A stretch of 64,000 bases of DNA from Metallyticus violacea (taxonomy: Eukaryota; Arthropoda; Insecta; Mantodea; Metallyticidae): the NCBI GenBank assembly GCA_030762175.1, contig CM060834.1, positions 64,275,501-64,339,500 on the forward strand, read 5' to 3'. The notes beneath the pieces were generated by a model. The model was given only the letters and a program-made list of their open reading frames with translations, did not search any database and was not told where the DNA came from. Shown piece by piece: positions 23,202-36,261 of the stretch. Position 1 is the stretch's first letter. Every line of letters starts with the position of its first letter. Made by a program: the position numbers and the translations under genes.

Positions 23202-24729
23202 TTTGATAGCATCAGACAAGCATATTATGCGCAAAGAATCTCGAAAAAAAAAAATTTTTTTTCGAAGTTTGGAAACTTCCTTAGAATCACTTTTTTTCCA
23301 TTCTTATTTAAGATTACTGGTTCTCTTTCATTATACTAGTTTGATAGCCTCAGACAAGCATATTATGCGCAAAGAATCTCGAAAAGAAAAAAATTTTTTT
23401 TCGAAGTTTGGAAACTTCGTTAGAATCACTTTTTTTCCGTTCTTATTTAAGATAACTTGTTCTCTTTCATTATACTAGTTTGATAGCCTTAGACAAGCAT
23501 ATTATGCGCAAAGAATCTCGAAAAGAAAAAAATTTTTTTTCGAAGTTTGGAAACTTCGTTAGAATCACTTTTTTTCCGTTCTTATTTGAGATAACTGGTT
23601 CTCTTTCATTATACTAGTTTGATAGCCTCAGACAAGCATATTATGCGCAAAGAATCTCGAAAAGAAAAAAATTTTTTTTCGAAGTTTGGAAACTTCCTTA
23701 GAATCACTTTTTTTCCATTCTTATTTGAGATAACTTGTTCTCTTTCATTATACTTGTTTGATAGCCTCAGACAAGCATATTATGCGCAAAGAATGTCGAA
23801 AAGAAAAAAATTTTATTTCGAAGTTTGGAAACTTCGTTAGAATCACTTTTTTTCCGTTCTTATTTGAGATAACTGGTTCTCTTTCATTATACTAGTTTGA
23901 TAGCCTCAGAGAAGCATATTATGCGCAAAGAATCTCTAAAAGAAAAAATTTTTTTTTCGAAGTTTGGAAACTTCGTTAGAATCACTTTTTTTCCGTTCTT
24001 ATTTGAGATAACTGGTTCTCTTTCATTATACTAGTTTGATAGCCTCAGACAAGCATATTATGCACAAAGAATCTCGAAAATAAAAAAATTTTTTTTCGAA
24101 GTTTGGAAACTTCCTTAGAATCACTTTTTTTCCATTCTTATTTAAGATTACTGGTTCTCTTTCATTATACTAGTTTGATAGCCTCAGACAAGCATATTAT
24201 GCGCAAAGAATCTCGAAAAGAAAAAAATTTTTTTTCGAAGTTTCGAAACTTCGTTAGAATCACTTTTTTTCCGTTCTTATTTGAGATAACTTGTTCTCTT
24301 TCATTATACTAGTTTGATAGCCTTAGACAAGCATATTATGCGCAAAGAATCTCGAAAAGAAAAAAAATTTTTTTCGAAGTTTGGAAACTTCGTTGGAATC
24401 ACATTATTTCCGTTCTTATTTAAGATTACTGGTTCTCTTTCATTATACTAGTTTGATAGCCTCAGACAAGCATATTATGCGCAAAGAATGTCGAAAAGAA
24501 AAAAATTTTATTTCGAAGTTTGGAAACTTCGTTAGAATCACTTTTTTTCCGTTCTTATTTGAGATAACTGGTTCTCTTTCATTATACTACTTTGATAGCC
24601 TCAGAAAAGCATATTATGCGCAAAGAATCTCGAAAAGAAAAATATTTTTTTTCGAAGATTGGAAACCTCGTTAGAATCACTTTTTTTCCGTTCTTATTTG
24701 AGATAACTGGTTCTCTTTCATTATACTAG
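23202..24729 (+). repeat. HOR-B copy 4 (1,528 bp)
   Basis: Matches 3967-5494 at offset 19,235 over all eleven monomers. Private differences include TATGCACAAAG with AAATAAAAA near 24061-24085 and CACATTATTTCC near 24401. It is followed by the +A monomer of HOR-C. Confidence 0.88.
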
Positions 24730-26674
24730 TTTGAATAGCCTCAGACAAGCATATTATGCGCAAAGAATCTCGAAAAGAAAAAAATTTTTTTTCTAAGTTT
24801 GGAAACTTTCTTAGAATCACTTTTTTTCCATTCTTATTTGAGATAACTTGATCTCTTTCATTATACTAGTTTGATAGCCTTAGACAAGCATATTATGCGC
24901 AAAGAATCTCGAAAAGAAAAAAATTTTTTTTCGAAGTTTGGAAACTTCGTTAGAATCACTTTTTTTCCGTTCTTATTTAAGATTACTGGTTCTCTTTCAT
25001 TATACTAGTTTGATAGCCTCAGACAAGCATATTATGCGCAAAGAATCTCGAAAAGAAAAAAATTTTTTTTCGAAGTTTGGAAACTTCGTTAGAATCATTT
25101 TTTTTCCGTTCTTATTTGAGATAACTTGTTCTCTTTCATTATACTAGTTTGATAGCCTTAGACAAGCATATTATGCGCAAAGAATCTCGAAAAGAAAAAA
25201 ATTTTTTTTCGAAGTTTGGAAACTTAGTTGGAATCACTTTTTTTCCGTTCTTATTTAAGATTACTGGTTCTCTTTCATTATACTAGTTGGATAGCCTCAG
25301 ACAAGCTTATTATGCGCAAAGAATGTCGAAAAGAAAAAAATTTTATTTCGAAGTTTGGAAACTTCGTTAGAATCACTTTTTTTCCGTTCTTATTTGAGAT
25401 AACTGGTTCTCTTTCATTATACTAGTTTGATAGCCTTAGACAAGCATATTATGCGCAAAGAATCTAGAAAAGAAAAAAAATTTTTTTCGAAGTTTGGAAA
25501 CTTCGTTAGAATCACTTTTTTTCCGTTCTTATTTAAGATTACTGGTTCTCTTTCATTATACTAGTTTGATAGCCTCAGACAAGCACATTATGCGCAAAGA
25601 ATCTCGAAAAGAAAAAAATTTTTTTTCGAAGTTTGGAAACTTCGTTAGAATCATTTTTTTTCCGTTGTTATTTGAGATAACTTGTTCTCTTTCATTATAC
25701 TAGTTTGATAGCCTTAGACAAGCATATTATGCGCAAAGAATCTCGAAAAGAAAAAAAATTTTTTTCGAAGTTTGGAAACTTCGTTGGAATCACTTTTTTT
25801 CCGTTCTTATTTAAGATTACTGGTTCTCTTTCATTATACTAGTTTGATAGCCTCAGACAAGCATATTATGCGCAAAGAATGTCGAAAAGAAAAAAAATTT
25901 ATTTCGAAGTTTGGAAACTTCGTTAGAATCACTTTTTTTCCGTTCTTATTTGAGATAACTGGTTCTCTTTCATTATACTAGTTTGATAGCCTCAGAAAAG
26001 CATATTATGCGCAAAGAATCTCTAAAAGAAAAAATTTTTTTTTCGAAGTTTGGAAACTTCGTTAGAAGCACTTTTTTTCCGTTCTTATTTGAGATAACTG
26101 GTTCTCCTTCATTATACTAGTTTGATAGCCTCAGACAAGCATATTATGCGCAAAGAATCTCGAAAAGAATAAAATTTTTTTTCGAAGTTCGAAACTTCCT
26201 TAGAATCACTTTTTTTCCATTCTTATTTAAGATTACTGGTTCTCTTTCATTATACTAGTTTGATAGCCTCAGACAAGCATATTATGCGCAAAGAATCTCG
26301 AAAAGAAAAAATTTTTTTTTCGAAGTTTGGAAACTTCGTTAGAATCACTTTTTTTCCGTTCTTATTTAAGATAACTTGTTCTCTTTCATTATACTAGTTT
26401 GATAGCCTTAGACAAGCATATTATGCGCAAAGAATCTCGAAAAGAAAAAAATTTTTTTTCAAAGTTTGGAAACTTCCTTAGAATCACTTTTTTCCGTTCT
26501 TATTTGAGATAACTGGTTCTCTTTCATTATACTTGTTTGATAACCTCAGACAAGCATATTATGCGCAAAGAATGTCGAAAAGAAAAAAATTTTATTTCGA
26601 AGTTTGGAAACTTCGTTAGAATCACTTTTCTTCCGTTCTTATTTGAGATAACTGGTTCTCTTTCATTATACTAG
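24730..26674 (+). repeat. HOR-C copy 3 (1,945 bp, fourteen monomers)
   Basis: Same opening and markers as the earlier copies but one AATGTCG monomer shorter at the end. Private changes include ATCATTTTTTTT near 25095 and 25651 and CAAGCTTATTATG near 25304. It matches 42132-44076 at offset 17,402. Confidence 0.88.
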
Positions 26675-26813
26675 TTTGATAGCCTCAGAGAAGCATATTA
26701 TGCGCAAAGAATCTCTAAAAGAAAAAAATTTTTTTTCGAAGTTTGGAAACTTCGTTAGAATCACTTTTTTTCCGTTCTTATTTGAGATAACTGGTTCTCT
26801 TTCATTATACTAG

Positions 26814-26952
26814 TTTGATAGCCTCAGACAAGCATATTATGCGCAAAGAATCTCGAAAAGAAAAAAATTTTTTTTCGAAGTTTGGAAACTTCGTTAGAAT
26901 CACTTTTTTTCCGTTCTTATTTGAGATAACTTGTTCTCTTTCATTATACTAG
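26814..26952 (+). repeat. Representative 139-bp satellite monomer
   Basis: This copy is close to the consensus and is given as a type example. Within it the TGCGCA site is at 26840-26845, the A7T8 tract at 26861-26875, the TTCGAA site at 26874-26879 and the 18-bp dyad at 26876-26893. The monomer ends with ACTAG, which makes ACTAGT with the next copy. Because 139 leaves remainder 1 on division by 3, the reading frame shifts at each monomer, so no frame stays open for more than about two or three units. Confidence 0.95.
26876..26893. repeat. 18-bp dyad (inverted repeat) present in nearly every monomer, type example
   Basis: CGAAGTTT and AAACTTCG are exact reverse complements separated by GG, so the site could form a short hairpin or cruciform. 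It sits directly after the A7T8 tract. In nine monomers the GG spacer is CG, which makes the 18 bp perfectly self-complementary: 5001-5018, 12667-12684, 17489-17506, 20407-20424, 24236-24253, 36602-36619, 41638-41655, 52199-52216 and 58452-58469. Other classes weaken it: CTTCC in place of CTTCG in the right arm, CTAAG or CAAAG in the left arm, or GATTGG with ACCTCG. The symmetry is seen; any protein-binding or structural role is inference. Confidence 0.9.
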
Positions 26953-27369
26953 TTTGATAGCCTTAGACAAGCATATTATGCGCAAAGAATCTCGAAAAGA
27001 AAAAAATTTTTTTTCGAAGTTTGGAAACTTCGTTGGAATCACATTTTTTCCATTCTTATTTAAGATTACTGGTTCTCTTTCATTATACTAGTTTGATAGC
27101 CTCAGACAAGCATATTATGCGCAAAGAATGTCGAAAAGAAAAAAATTTTATTTCGAAGTTTGGAAACTTCGTTAGAATCACTTTTTTTCCGTTCTTATTT
27201 GAGATAACTGGTTCTCTTTCATTATACTACTTTGATAGCCTCAGAAAAGCATATTATGCGCAAAGAATCTCGAAAAGAAAAATATTTTTTTTCGAAGATT
27301 GGAAACCTCGTTAGAATCACTTTTTTTCCGTTCTTATTTGAGATAACTGGTTCTGTTTCATTATACTAC

Positions 27370-30300
27370 TTTGATAGCCTCAGAAAAGCATATTATGCGC
27401 AAAGAATCTCGAAAAGAAAAAAATTTTTTTCGAAGATTGGAAACCTCGTTAGAATCACTTTTTTTCCGTTCTTATTTGAGAAAACTGGTTCTCTTTCATT
27501 ATACTAGTTTGAATAGCCTCAGACAAGCATATTATGCGCAAAGAATCTCGAAAAGAAAAAAATTTTTTTTCTAAGTTTGGAAACTTCCTTAGAATCACTT
27601 TTTTTCCATTCTTATTTGAGATAACTTGATCTCTTTCATTATACTAGTTTGATAGCCTTAGACAAGCATATTATGCGCAAAGAATCTCGAAAAGAAAAAA
27701 ATTTTTTTTCGAAGTTTGGAAACTTCGTTAGAATCACTTTTTTTCCGTTCTTATTCAAGATTACTGGTTCTCTTTCATTATACTAGTTTGATAGCCTCAG
27801 ACAAGCATATTATGCGCAAAGAATCTCGAAAAGAAAAAAATTTTTTTTCGAAGTTTGGAAACTTCGTTAGAATCACTTTTTTTCCGTTCTTATTTGAGAT
27901 AACTTGTTCTCTTTCATTATACTAGTTTGATAGCCTTAGACAAGCATATTATGCGCAAAGAATATCGAAAAGAAAAAAATTTTTTTTCGAAGTTTGGAAA
28001 CTTAGTTGGAATCACTTTTTTTCCGTTCTTATTTAAGATTACTGGTTCTCTTTCATTATACTAGTTTGATAGCCTCAGACAAGCATATTATGCGCAAAGA
28101 ATGTCGAAAAGAAAAAAATTTTATTTCGAAGTTTGGAAACTTCGTTAGAATCACTTTTTTTCCGTTCTTATTTGAGATAACTGGTTCTCTTTCATTATAC
28201 TAGTTTGATAGCCTTAGACAAGCATATTATGCGCAAAGAATCTCGAAAAGAAAAAAAATTTTTTTCGAAGTTTGGAAACTTCGTTAGAATCACTTTTTTT
28301 CCGTTCTTATTTAAGATTACTGGTTCTCTTTCATTATACTAGTTTGATAGCCTCAGACAAGCACATTATGCGCAAAGAATCTCGAAAAGAAAAAAATTTT
28401 TTTTCGAAGTTTGGAAACTTCGTTAGAATCACTTTTTTTCCGTTGTTATTTGAGATAACTTGTTCTCTTTCATTATACTAGTTTGATAGCCTTAGACAAG
28501 CATATTATGCGCAAAGAATCTCGAAAAGAAAAAAATTTTTTTTCGAAGTTTGGAAACTTCGTTGGAATCACTTTTTTTCCGTTCTTATTTAAGATTACTG
28601 GTTCTCTTTCATTATACTAGTTTGATAGCCTAAGACAAGCATATTATGCGCAAAGAATGTCGAAAAGAAAAAAATTTTATTTCGAAGTTTGGAAACTTCG
28701 TTAGAATCACTTTTTTTCCGTTCTTATTTGAGATAACTGGTTCTCTTTCATTATACTAGTTTGATAGCCTCAGAGAAGCATATTATGCGCAAAGAATCTC
28801 TAAAAGAAAAAAATTTTTTTCGAAGTTTGGAAACTTCGTTAGAAGCACTTTTTTTCCGTTCTTATTTGAGATAACTGGTTCTCTTTCATTATACTAATTT
28901 GATAGCCTCAGACAAGCATATTATGCGCAAAGAATCTCGAAAAGAATAAAATTTTTTTTCGAAGTTTGGAAACTTCCTTAGAATCACTTTTTTTCCATTC
29001 TTATTTAAGATTACTGGTTCTCTTTCATTATACTAGTTTGATAGCCTCAGACAAGCATATTATGCGCAAAGAATCTCGAAAAGAAAAAAATTTTTTTTCG
29101 AAGTTTGGAAACTTCGTTAGAATCACTTTTTTTCCGTTCTTATTTAAGATAACTTGTTCTCTTTCATTATACTAGTTTGATAGCCTTAGACAAGCATATT
29201 ATGCGCAAAGAATCTCGAAAAGAAAAAAATTTTTTTTCGAAGTTTGGAAACTTCCTTAGAATCACTTTTTTTCCGTTCTTATTTGAGATAACTGGTTCTC
29301 TTTCATTATACTTGTTTGATAACCTCAGACAAGCATATTATGCGCAAAGAATGTCGAAAAGAAAACAATTTTATTTCGAAGTTTGGAAACTTCGTTAGAA
29401 TCACTTTTTTTCCGTTCTTATTTGAGATAACTGGTTCTCTTTCATTATACTAGTTTGATAGCCTCAGAGAAGCATATTATGCGCAAAGAATCTCTAAAAG
29501 AAAAAATTTTTTTTTCGAAGTTTGGAAACTTCGTTAGAATCACTTTTTTTCCGTTCTTATTTGAGATAACTGGTTCTCTTTCATTATACTAGTTTGATAG
29601 CCTCAGACAAGCATATTATGCACAAAGAATCTCGAAAAGAAAAAAATTTTTTTTCGAAGTTTGGAAACTTCCTTAGAATCACTTTTTTTCCATTCTTATT
29701 TAAGATTACTGGTTTTCTTTCATTATACTAGTTTGATAGCCTCAGACAAGCATATTATGCGCAAAGAATCTCGAAAAGAAAAAAATTTTTTTTCGAAGTT
29801 TGGAAACTTCGTTAGAATCACTTTTTTTCCGTTCTTATTTGAGATAACTTGTTCTCTTTCATTATACTAGTTTGATAGCCTTAGACAAGCATATTATGCG
29901 CATAGAATCTCGAAAAGAAAAAAATTTTTTTTCGAAGTTTGGAAACTTCGTTGGAATCACATTTTTTCCGTTCTTATTTAAGATTACTGGTTCTGTTTCA
30001 TTATACTAGTTTGATAGCCTCAGACAAGCATATTATGCGCAAAGAATGTCGAAAAGAAAAAAATTTTATTTCGAAGTTTGGAAACTTCGTTAGAATCACT
30101 TTTTTTCCGTTCTTATTTGAGATAACTGGTTCTCTTTCATTATACTACTTTGATAGCCTCAGAAAAGCATATTATGCGCAAAGAATCTCGAAAAGAAAAA
30201 TATTTTTTTTCGAAGATTGGAAACCTCGTTAGAATCACTTTTTTTCCGTTCTTATTTGAGATAACTGGTTCTCTTTCATTATACTAGTTTGATAGCCTCA

Positions 30301-31259
30301 GACAAGCATATTATGCGCAAAGAATCTCGAAAAGAAAAAAATTTTTTTTCGAAGTTTGGAAACTTCCTTAGAATCACTTTTTTTCCATTCTTATTTGAGA
30401 TAACTTGTTCTCTTTCATTATACTTGTTTGATAGCCTTAGACAAGCATATTATGCGCAAAGAATCATGAAAAGAAAAAAATTTTTTTCAAAGTTTGGAAA
30501 CTTCGTTAGGATCACTTTTTTTCCGTTCTTATTTGAGATAACTGGTTCTCTTTCATTATACTAGTTTGATAGCCTCAGACAAGCATATTATGCGCAAAGA
30601 ATCTCGAAAAGAAAAAAATTTTTTTTCGAAGTTTGGAAACTTCCTTAGAATCACTTTTTTTCCATTCTTATTTGAGATAACTTGTTCTCTTTCATTATAC
30701 TTGTTTGATAGCCTTAGACAAGCATATTATGCGCAAAGAATCACGAAAAGAAAAAAATTTTTTTTCGAAGTTCGGAAACTTCGTTAGAATCACTTTTTTT
30801 CCGTTCTTATTTAAGATTACTGGGTCTCTTTCATTATACTAGTTTGATAGCCTCAGACAAGCATATTATGCGCAAAGAATCTCGAAAAGAAAAAAATTTT
30901 TTTTCGAAGTTTGGAAACTTCGTTAGAATCACTTTTTTTCCGTTCTTATTTGAGATAACTTGTTCTCTTTCATTATACTAGTTTGATAGCCTTAGACAAC
31001 CATATTATGCGCAAAGAATCTCGAAAAGAAAAAAATTTTTTTTCGAAGTTTGGAAACTTCGTTAGAATCACTTTTTTTCCGTTCTTATTTAAGATTACTG
31101 GTTCTCTTTCATTATACTAGTTTGATAGCCTCAGACAAGCATATTATGCGCAAAGAATCTCGAAAAGAAAAAAATTTTTTTTCGAAGTTTGGAAACTTCG
31201 TTAGAATCACTTTTTTTCCGTTCTTATTTGAGATAACTTGTTCTCTTTCATTATACTAG
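27370..31259 (+). repeat. 3,890-bp tandem duplication, copy 1
   Basis: Twenty-eight monomers, two bases short of 28 x 139. It starts just after an ACTAC joint with a CAGAAAAG/GATTGG monomer, then a +A monomer at 27508. It contains AATATCG (27962), ACTAATTTG (28895), GAAAACAATT (29361), TTCTGTTTC (29992), AATCATG (30470), ACTGGGTC (30820) and GACAACCAT (30996). Every one of these rare variants recurs 3,890 bp later. Confidence 0.92.
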
Positions 31260-34200
31260 TTTGATAGCCTCAGAAAAGCATATTATGCGCAAAGAATCTC
31301 GAAAAGAAAAAATTTTTTTTCGAAGATTGGAAACCTCGTTAGAATCACTTTTTTTCCGTTCTTATTTGAGAAAACTGGTTCTCTTTCATTATACTAGTTT
31401 GAATAGCCTCAGACAAGCATATTATGCGCAAAGAATCTCGAAAAGAAAAAAATTTTTTTTCTAAGTTTGGAAACTTCCTTAGAATCACTTTTTTTCCATT
31501 CTTATTTGAGATAACTTGATCTCTTTCATTATACTAGTTTGATAGCCTTAGACAAGCATATTATGCGCAAAGAATCTCGAAAAGAAAAAAATTTTTTTTC
31601 GAAGTTTGGAAACTTCGTTAGAATCACTTTTTTTCCGTTCTTATTCAAGATTACTGGTTCTCTTTCATTATACTAGTTTGATAGCCTCAGACAAGCATAT
31701 TATGCGCAAAGAATCTCGAAAAGAAAAAAATTTTTTTTCGAAGTTTGGAAACTTCGTTAGAATCACTTTTTTTCCGTTCTTATTTGAGATAACTTGTTCT
31801 CTTTCATTATACTAGTTTGATAGCCTTAGACAAGCATATTATGCGCAAAGAATATCGAAAAGAAAAAAATTTTTTTTCGAAGTTTGGAAACTTAGTTGGA
31901 ATCACTTTTTTTCCGTTCTTATTTAAGATTACTGGTTCTCTTTCATTATACTAGTTTGATAGCCTCAGACAAGCATATTATGCGCAAAGAATGTCGAAAA
32001 GAAAAAAATTTTATTTCGAAGTTTGGAAACTTCGTTAGAATCACTTTTTTTCCGTTCTTATTTGAGATAACTGGTTCTCTTTCATTATACTAGTTTGATA
32101 GCCTTAGACAAGCATATTATGCGCAAAGAATCTCGAAAAGAAAAAAAATTTTTTTCGAAGTTTGGAAACTTCGTTAGAATCACTTTTTTTCCGTTCTTAT
32201 TTAAGATTACTGGTTCTCTTTCATTATACTAGTTTGATAGCCTCAGACAAGCACATTATGCGCAAAGAATCTCGAAAAGAAAAAAATTTTTTTTCGAAGT
32301 TTGGAAACTTCGTTAGAATCACTTTTTTTCCGTTGTTATTTGAGATAACTTGTTCTCTTTCATTATACTAGTTTGATAGCCTTAGACAAGCATATTATGC
32401 GCAAAGAATCTCGAAAAGAAAAAAATTTTTTTTCGAAGTTTGGAAACTTCGTTGGAATCACTTTTTTTCCGTTCTTATTTAAGATTACTGGTTCTCTTTC
32501 ATTATACTAGTTTGATAGCCTAAGACAAGCATATTATGCGCAAAGAATGTCGAAAAGAAAAAAATTTTATTTCGAAGTTTGGAAACTTCGTTAGAATCAC
32601 TTTTTTTCCGTTCTTATTTGAGATAACTGGTTCTCTTTCATTATACTAGTTTGATAGCCTCAGAGAAGCATATTATGCGCAAAGAATCTCTAAAAGAAAA
32701 AAATTTTTTTCGAAGTTTGGAAACTTCGTTAGAAGCACTTTTTTTCCGTTCTTATTTGAGATAACTGGTTCTCTTTCATTATACTAATTTGATAGCCTCA
32801 GACAAGCATATTATGCGCAAAGAATCTCGAAAAGAATAAAATTTTTTTTCGAAGTTTGGAAACTTCCTTAGAATCACTTTTTTTCCATTCTTATTTAAGA
32901 TTACTGGTTCTCTTTCATTATACTAGTTTGATAGCCTCAGACAAGCATATTATGCGCAAAGAATCTCGAAAAGAAAAAAATTTTTTTTCGAAGTTTGGAA
33001 ACTTCGTTAGAATCACTTTTTTTCCGTTCTTATTTAAGATAACTTGTTCTCTTTCATTATACTAGTTTGATAGCCTTAGACAAGCATATTATGCGCAAAG
33101 AATCTCGAAAAGAAAAAAATTTTTTTTCGAAGTTTGGAAACTTCCTTAGAATCACTTTTTTTCCGTTCTTATTTGAGATAACTGGTTCTCTTTCATTATA
33201 CTTGTTTGATAACCTCAGACAAGCATATTATGCGCAAAGAATGTCGAAAAGAAAACAATTTTATTTCGAAGTTTGGAAACTTCGTTAGAATCACTTTTTT
33301 TCCGTTCTTATTTGAGATAACTGGTTCTCTTTCATTATACTAGTTTGATAGCCTCAGAGAAGCATATTATGCGCAAAGAATCTCTAAAAGAAAAAATTTT
33401 TTTTTCGAAGTTTGGAAACTTCGTTAGAATCACTTTTTTTCCGTTCTTATTTGAGATAACTGGTTCTCTTTCATTATACTAGTTTGATAGCCTCAGACAA
33501 GCATATTATGCACAAAGAATCTCGAAAAGAAAAAAATTTTTTTTCGAAGTTTGGAAACTTCCTTAGAATCACTTTTTTTCCATTCTTATTTAAGATTACT
33601 GGTTTTCTTTCATTATACTAGTTTGATAGCCTCAGACAAGCATATTATGCGCAAAGAATCTCGAAAAGAAAAAAATTTTTTTTCGAAGTTTGGAAACTTC
33701 GTTAGAATCACTTTTTTTCCGTTCTTATTTGAGATAACTTGTTCTCTTTCATTATACTAGTTTGATAGCCTTAGACAAGCATATTATGCGCATAGAATCT
33801 CGAAAAGAAAAAAATTTTTTTTCGAAGTTTGGAAACTTCGTTGGAATCACATTTTTTCCGTTCTTATTTAAGATTACTGGTTCTGTTTCATTATACTAGT
33901 TTGATAGCCTCAGACAAGCATATTATGCGCAAAGAATGTCGAAAAGAAAAAAATTTTATTTCGAAGTTTGGAAACTTCGTTAGAATCACTTTTTTTCCGT
34001 TCTTATTTGAGATAACTGGTTCTCTTTCATTATACTACTTTGATAGCCTCAGAAAAGCATATTATGCGCAAAGAATCTCGAAAAGAAAAATATTTTTTTT
34101 CGAAGATTGGAAACCTCGTTAGAATCACTTTTTTTCCGTTCTTATTTGAGATAACTGGTTCTCTTTCATTATACTAGTTTGATAGCCTCAGACAAGCATA

Positions 34201-35149
34201 TTATGCGCAAAGAATCTCGAAAAGAAAAAAATTTTTTTTCGAAGTTTGGAAACTTCCTTAGAATCACTTTTTTTCCATTCTTATTTGAGATAACTTGTTC
34301 TCTTTCATTATACTTGTTTGATAGCCTTAGACAAGCATATTATGCGCAAAGAATCATGAAAAGAAAAAAATTTTTTTCAAAGTTTGGAAACTTCGTTAGG
34401 ATCACTTTTTTTCCGTTCTTATTTGAGATAACTGGTTCTCTTTCATTATACTAGTTTGATAGCCTCAGACAAGCATATTATGCGCAAAGAATCTCGAAAA
34501 GAAAAAAATTTTTTTTCGAAGTTTGGAAACTTCCTTAGAATCACTTTTTTTCCATTCTTATTTGAGATAACTTGTTCTCTTTCATTATACTTGTTTGATA
34601 GCCTTAGACAAGCATATTATGCGCAAAGAATCACGAAAAGAAAAAAATTTTTTTTCGAAGTTCGGAAACTTCGTTAGAATCACTTTTTTTCCGTTCTTAT
34701 TTAAGATTACTGGGTCTCTTTCATTATACTAGTTTGATAGCCTCAGACAAGCATATTATGCGCAAAGAATCTCGAAAAGAAAAAAATTTTTTTTCGAAGT
34801 TTGGAAACTTCGTTAGAATCACTTTTTTTCCGTTCTTATTTGAGATAACTTGTTCTCTTTCATTATACTAGTTTGATAGCCTTAGACAACCATATTATGC
34901 GCAAAGAATCTCGAAAAGAAAAAAATTTTTTTTCGAAGTTTGGAAACTTCGTTAGAATCACTTTTTTTCCGTTCTTATTTAAGATTACTGGTTCTCTTTC
35001 ATTATACTAGTTTGATAGCCTCAGACAAGCATATTATGCGCAAAGAATCTCGAAAAGAAAAAAATTTTTTTTCGAAGTTTGGAAACTTCGTTAGAATCAC
35101 TTTTTTTCCGTTCTTATTTGAGATAACTTGTTCTCTTTCATTATACTAG
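31260..35149 (+). repeat. 3,890-bp tandem duplication, copy 2
   Basis: Directly abuts copy 1 and ends exactly one period later. The only difference I found by sampling is in the A/T tract of the first monomer: A7T7 around 27417-27430 against A6T8 at 31307-31320. This is the most recent large duplication in the window, unless it is an assembly duplication. Confidence 0.92.
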
Positions 35150-36261
35150 TTTGATAGCCTTAGACAAGCATATTATGCGCAAAGAATCTCGAAAAGAAAA
35201 AAATTTTTTTTCGAAGTTTGGAAACTTCGTTAGAATCACTTTTTTTCCGTTCTTATTTAAGATTACTGGTTCTCTTTCATTATACTAGTTTGATAGCCTC
35301 AGACAAGCATATTATGCGCAAAGAATCTCGAAAAGAAAAAAATTTTTTTTCGAAGTTTGGAAACTTCGTTAGAATCACTTTTTTTCCGTTCTAATTTGAG
35401 ATAACTTGTTCTCTTTCATTATACTAGTTTGATAGCCTTGGACCAGCATATTATGCGCAAAGAATCTCGAAAAGAAAAAAATTTTTTTTCGAAGTTTGGA
35501 AACTTCCTTAGAATCACTTTTTTTCCATTCTTATTTGAGATAACTTGTTCTCTTTCATTATACTTGTTTGATAGCCTTAGACAAGCATATTATGCGCAAA
35601 GAATCTCGAAAAGAAAAAAAATTTTTTTCGAAGTTTGGAAACTTCCTTAGAATCACTTTTTTTCCATTCTTATTTGAGATAACTTGTTCTCTTTCATTAT
35701 ACTAGTTTGATAGCCTCAGACAAGCATATTATGCGCAAAGAATCGCGAAAAGAAAAAAATTTTTTTTCGAAGTTTGGAATCTTCCTTAGAATCACTTTTT
35801 TTCCATTCTTATTTGAGATAACTTGTTCTCTTTCATTATACTAGTTTGATAGCCTTAGACAAGCATATTATGCGCAAAGAATCTCGAAAAGAAAAAAATT
35901 TTTTTTCGAAGTTGTGAAACTTCGTTAGAATCACTTTTTTTCCGTTCTTATTTAAGATAACTTGTTCTCTTTCATTATACTAGTTTGATAGCCTTAGACA
36001 AGAATATTATGCGCAAAGAATCTCGAAAAGAAAAAAATTTTTTTTCGAAGTTTGGAAACTTCGTTAGAATCACTTTTTTTCCGTTCTTATTTAAGATAAC
36101 TTGTTCTCTTTCATTATACTAGTTTGATAGTCTTAGACAAGCATATTATGCGCAAAGAATCTCGAAAAGAAAAAAATTTTTTTTCGAAGTTTGGAAACTT
36201 CGTTAGAATTACTTTTTTTCCGTTCTTATTTGAGATAACTGGTTCTCTTTCATTATACTAG
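35150..36261 (+). repeat. Weakly ordered block shared with 50.6-51.6 kb
   Basis: Eight monomers with rare changes: TTCTAATTTGAG (35390), TTGGACCAGC (35438), AATCGCG (35743), GGAATCTTCC (35777), GTTGTGAAAC (35912), AAGAATATTATG (36001), GATAGTCTTAG (36126) and GAATTACTTT (36208). All but the AATCGCG/GGAATCTTCC monomer recur in order at 50.8-51.5 kb. Confidence 0.85.

Larger units (their letters stand above)
26675..27369 (+). repeat. HOR-B tail variant, five monomers
   Basis: CAGAGAAG monomer, then ordinary, GTTGG/CACATTTTTT, AATGTCG and GATTGG/ACCTCG monomers. From 26814 it resembles the start of the 1,390-bp repeat at 44216. The last copy ends with ACTACTTTG, the joint class that opens the 3,890-bp duplication. 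Confidence 0.78.

Noticed and set aside
20762..24729. Reading the 3,968-bp spacing as 2,779 plus exactly one inserted HOR-A unit (1,189 bp)
   Set aside because: The arithmetic fits but the content does not: the extra bases are a 1,050-bp mixed HOR-A/HOR-B segment plus one separate 139-bp monomer near 24584.
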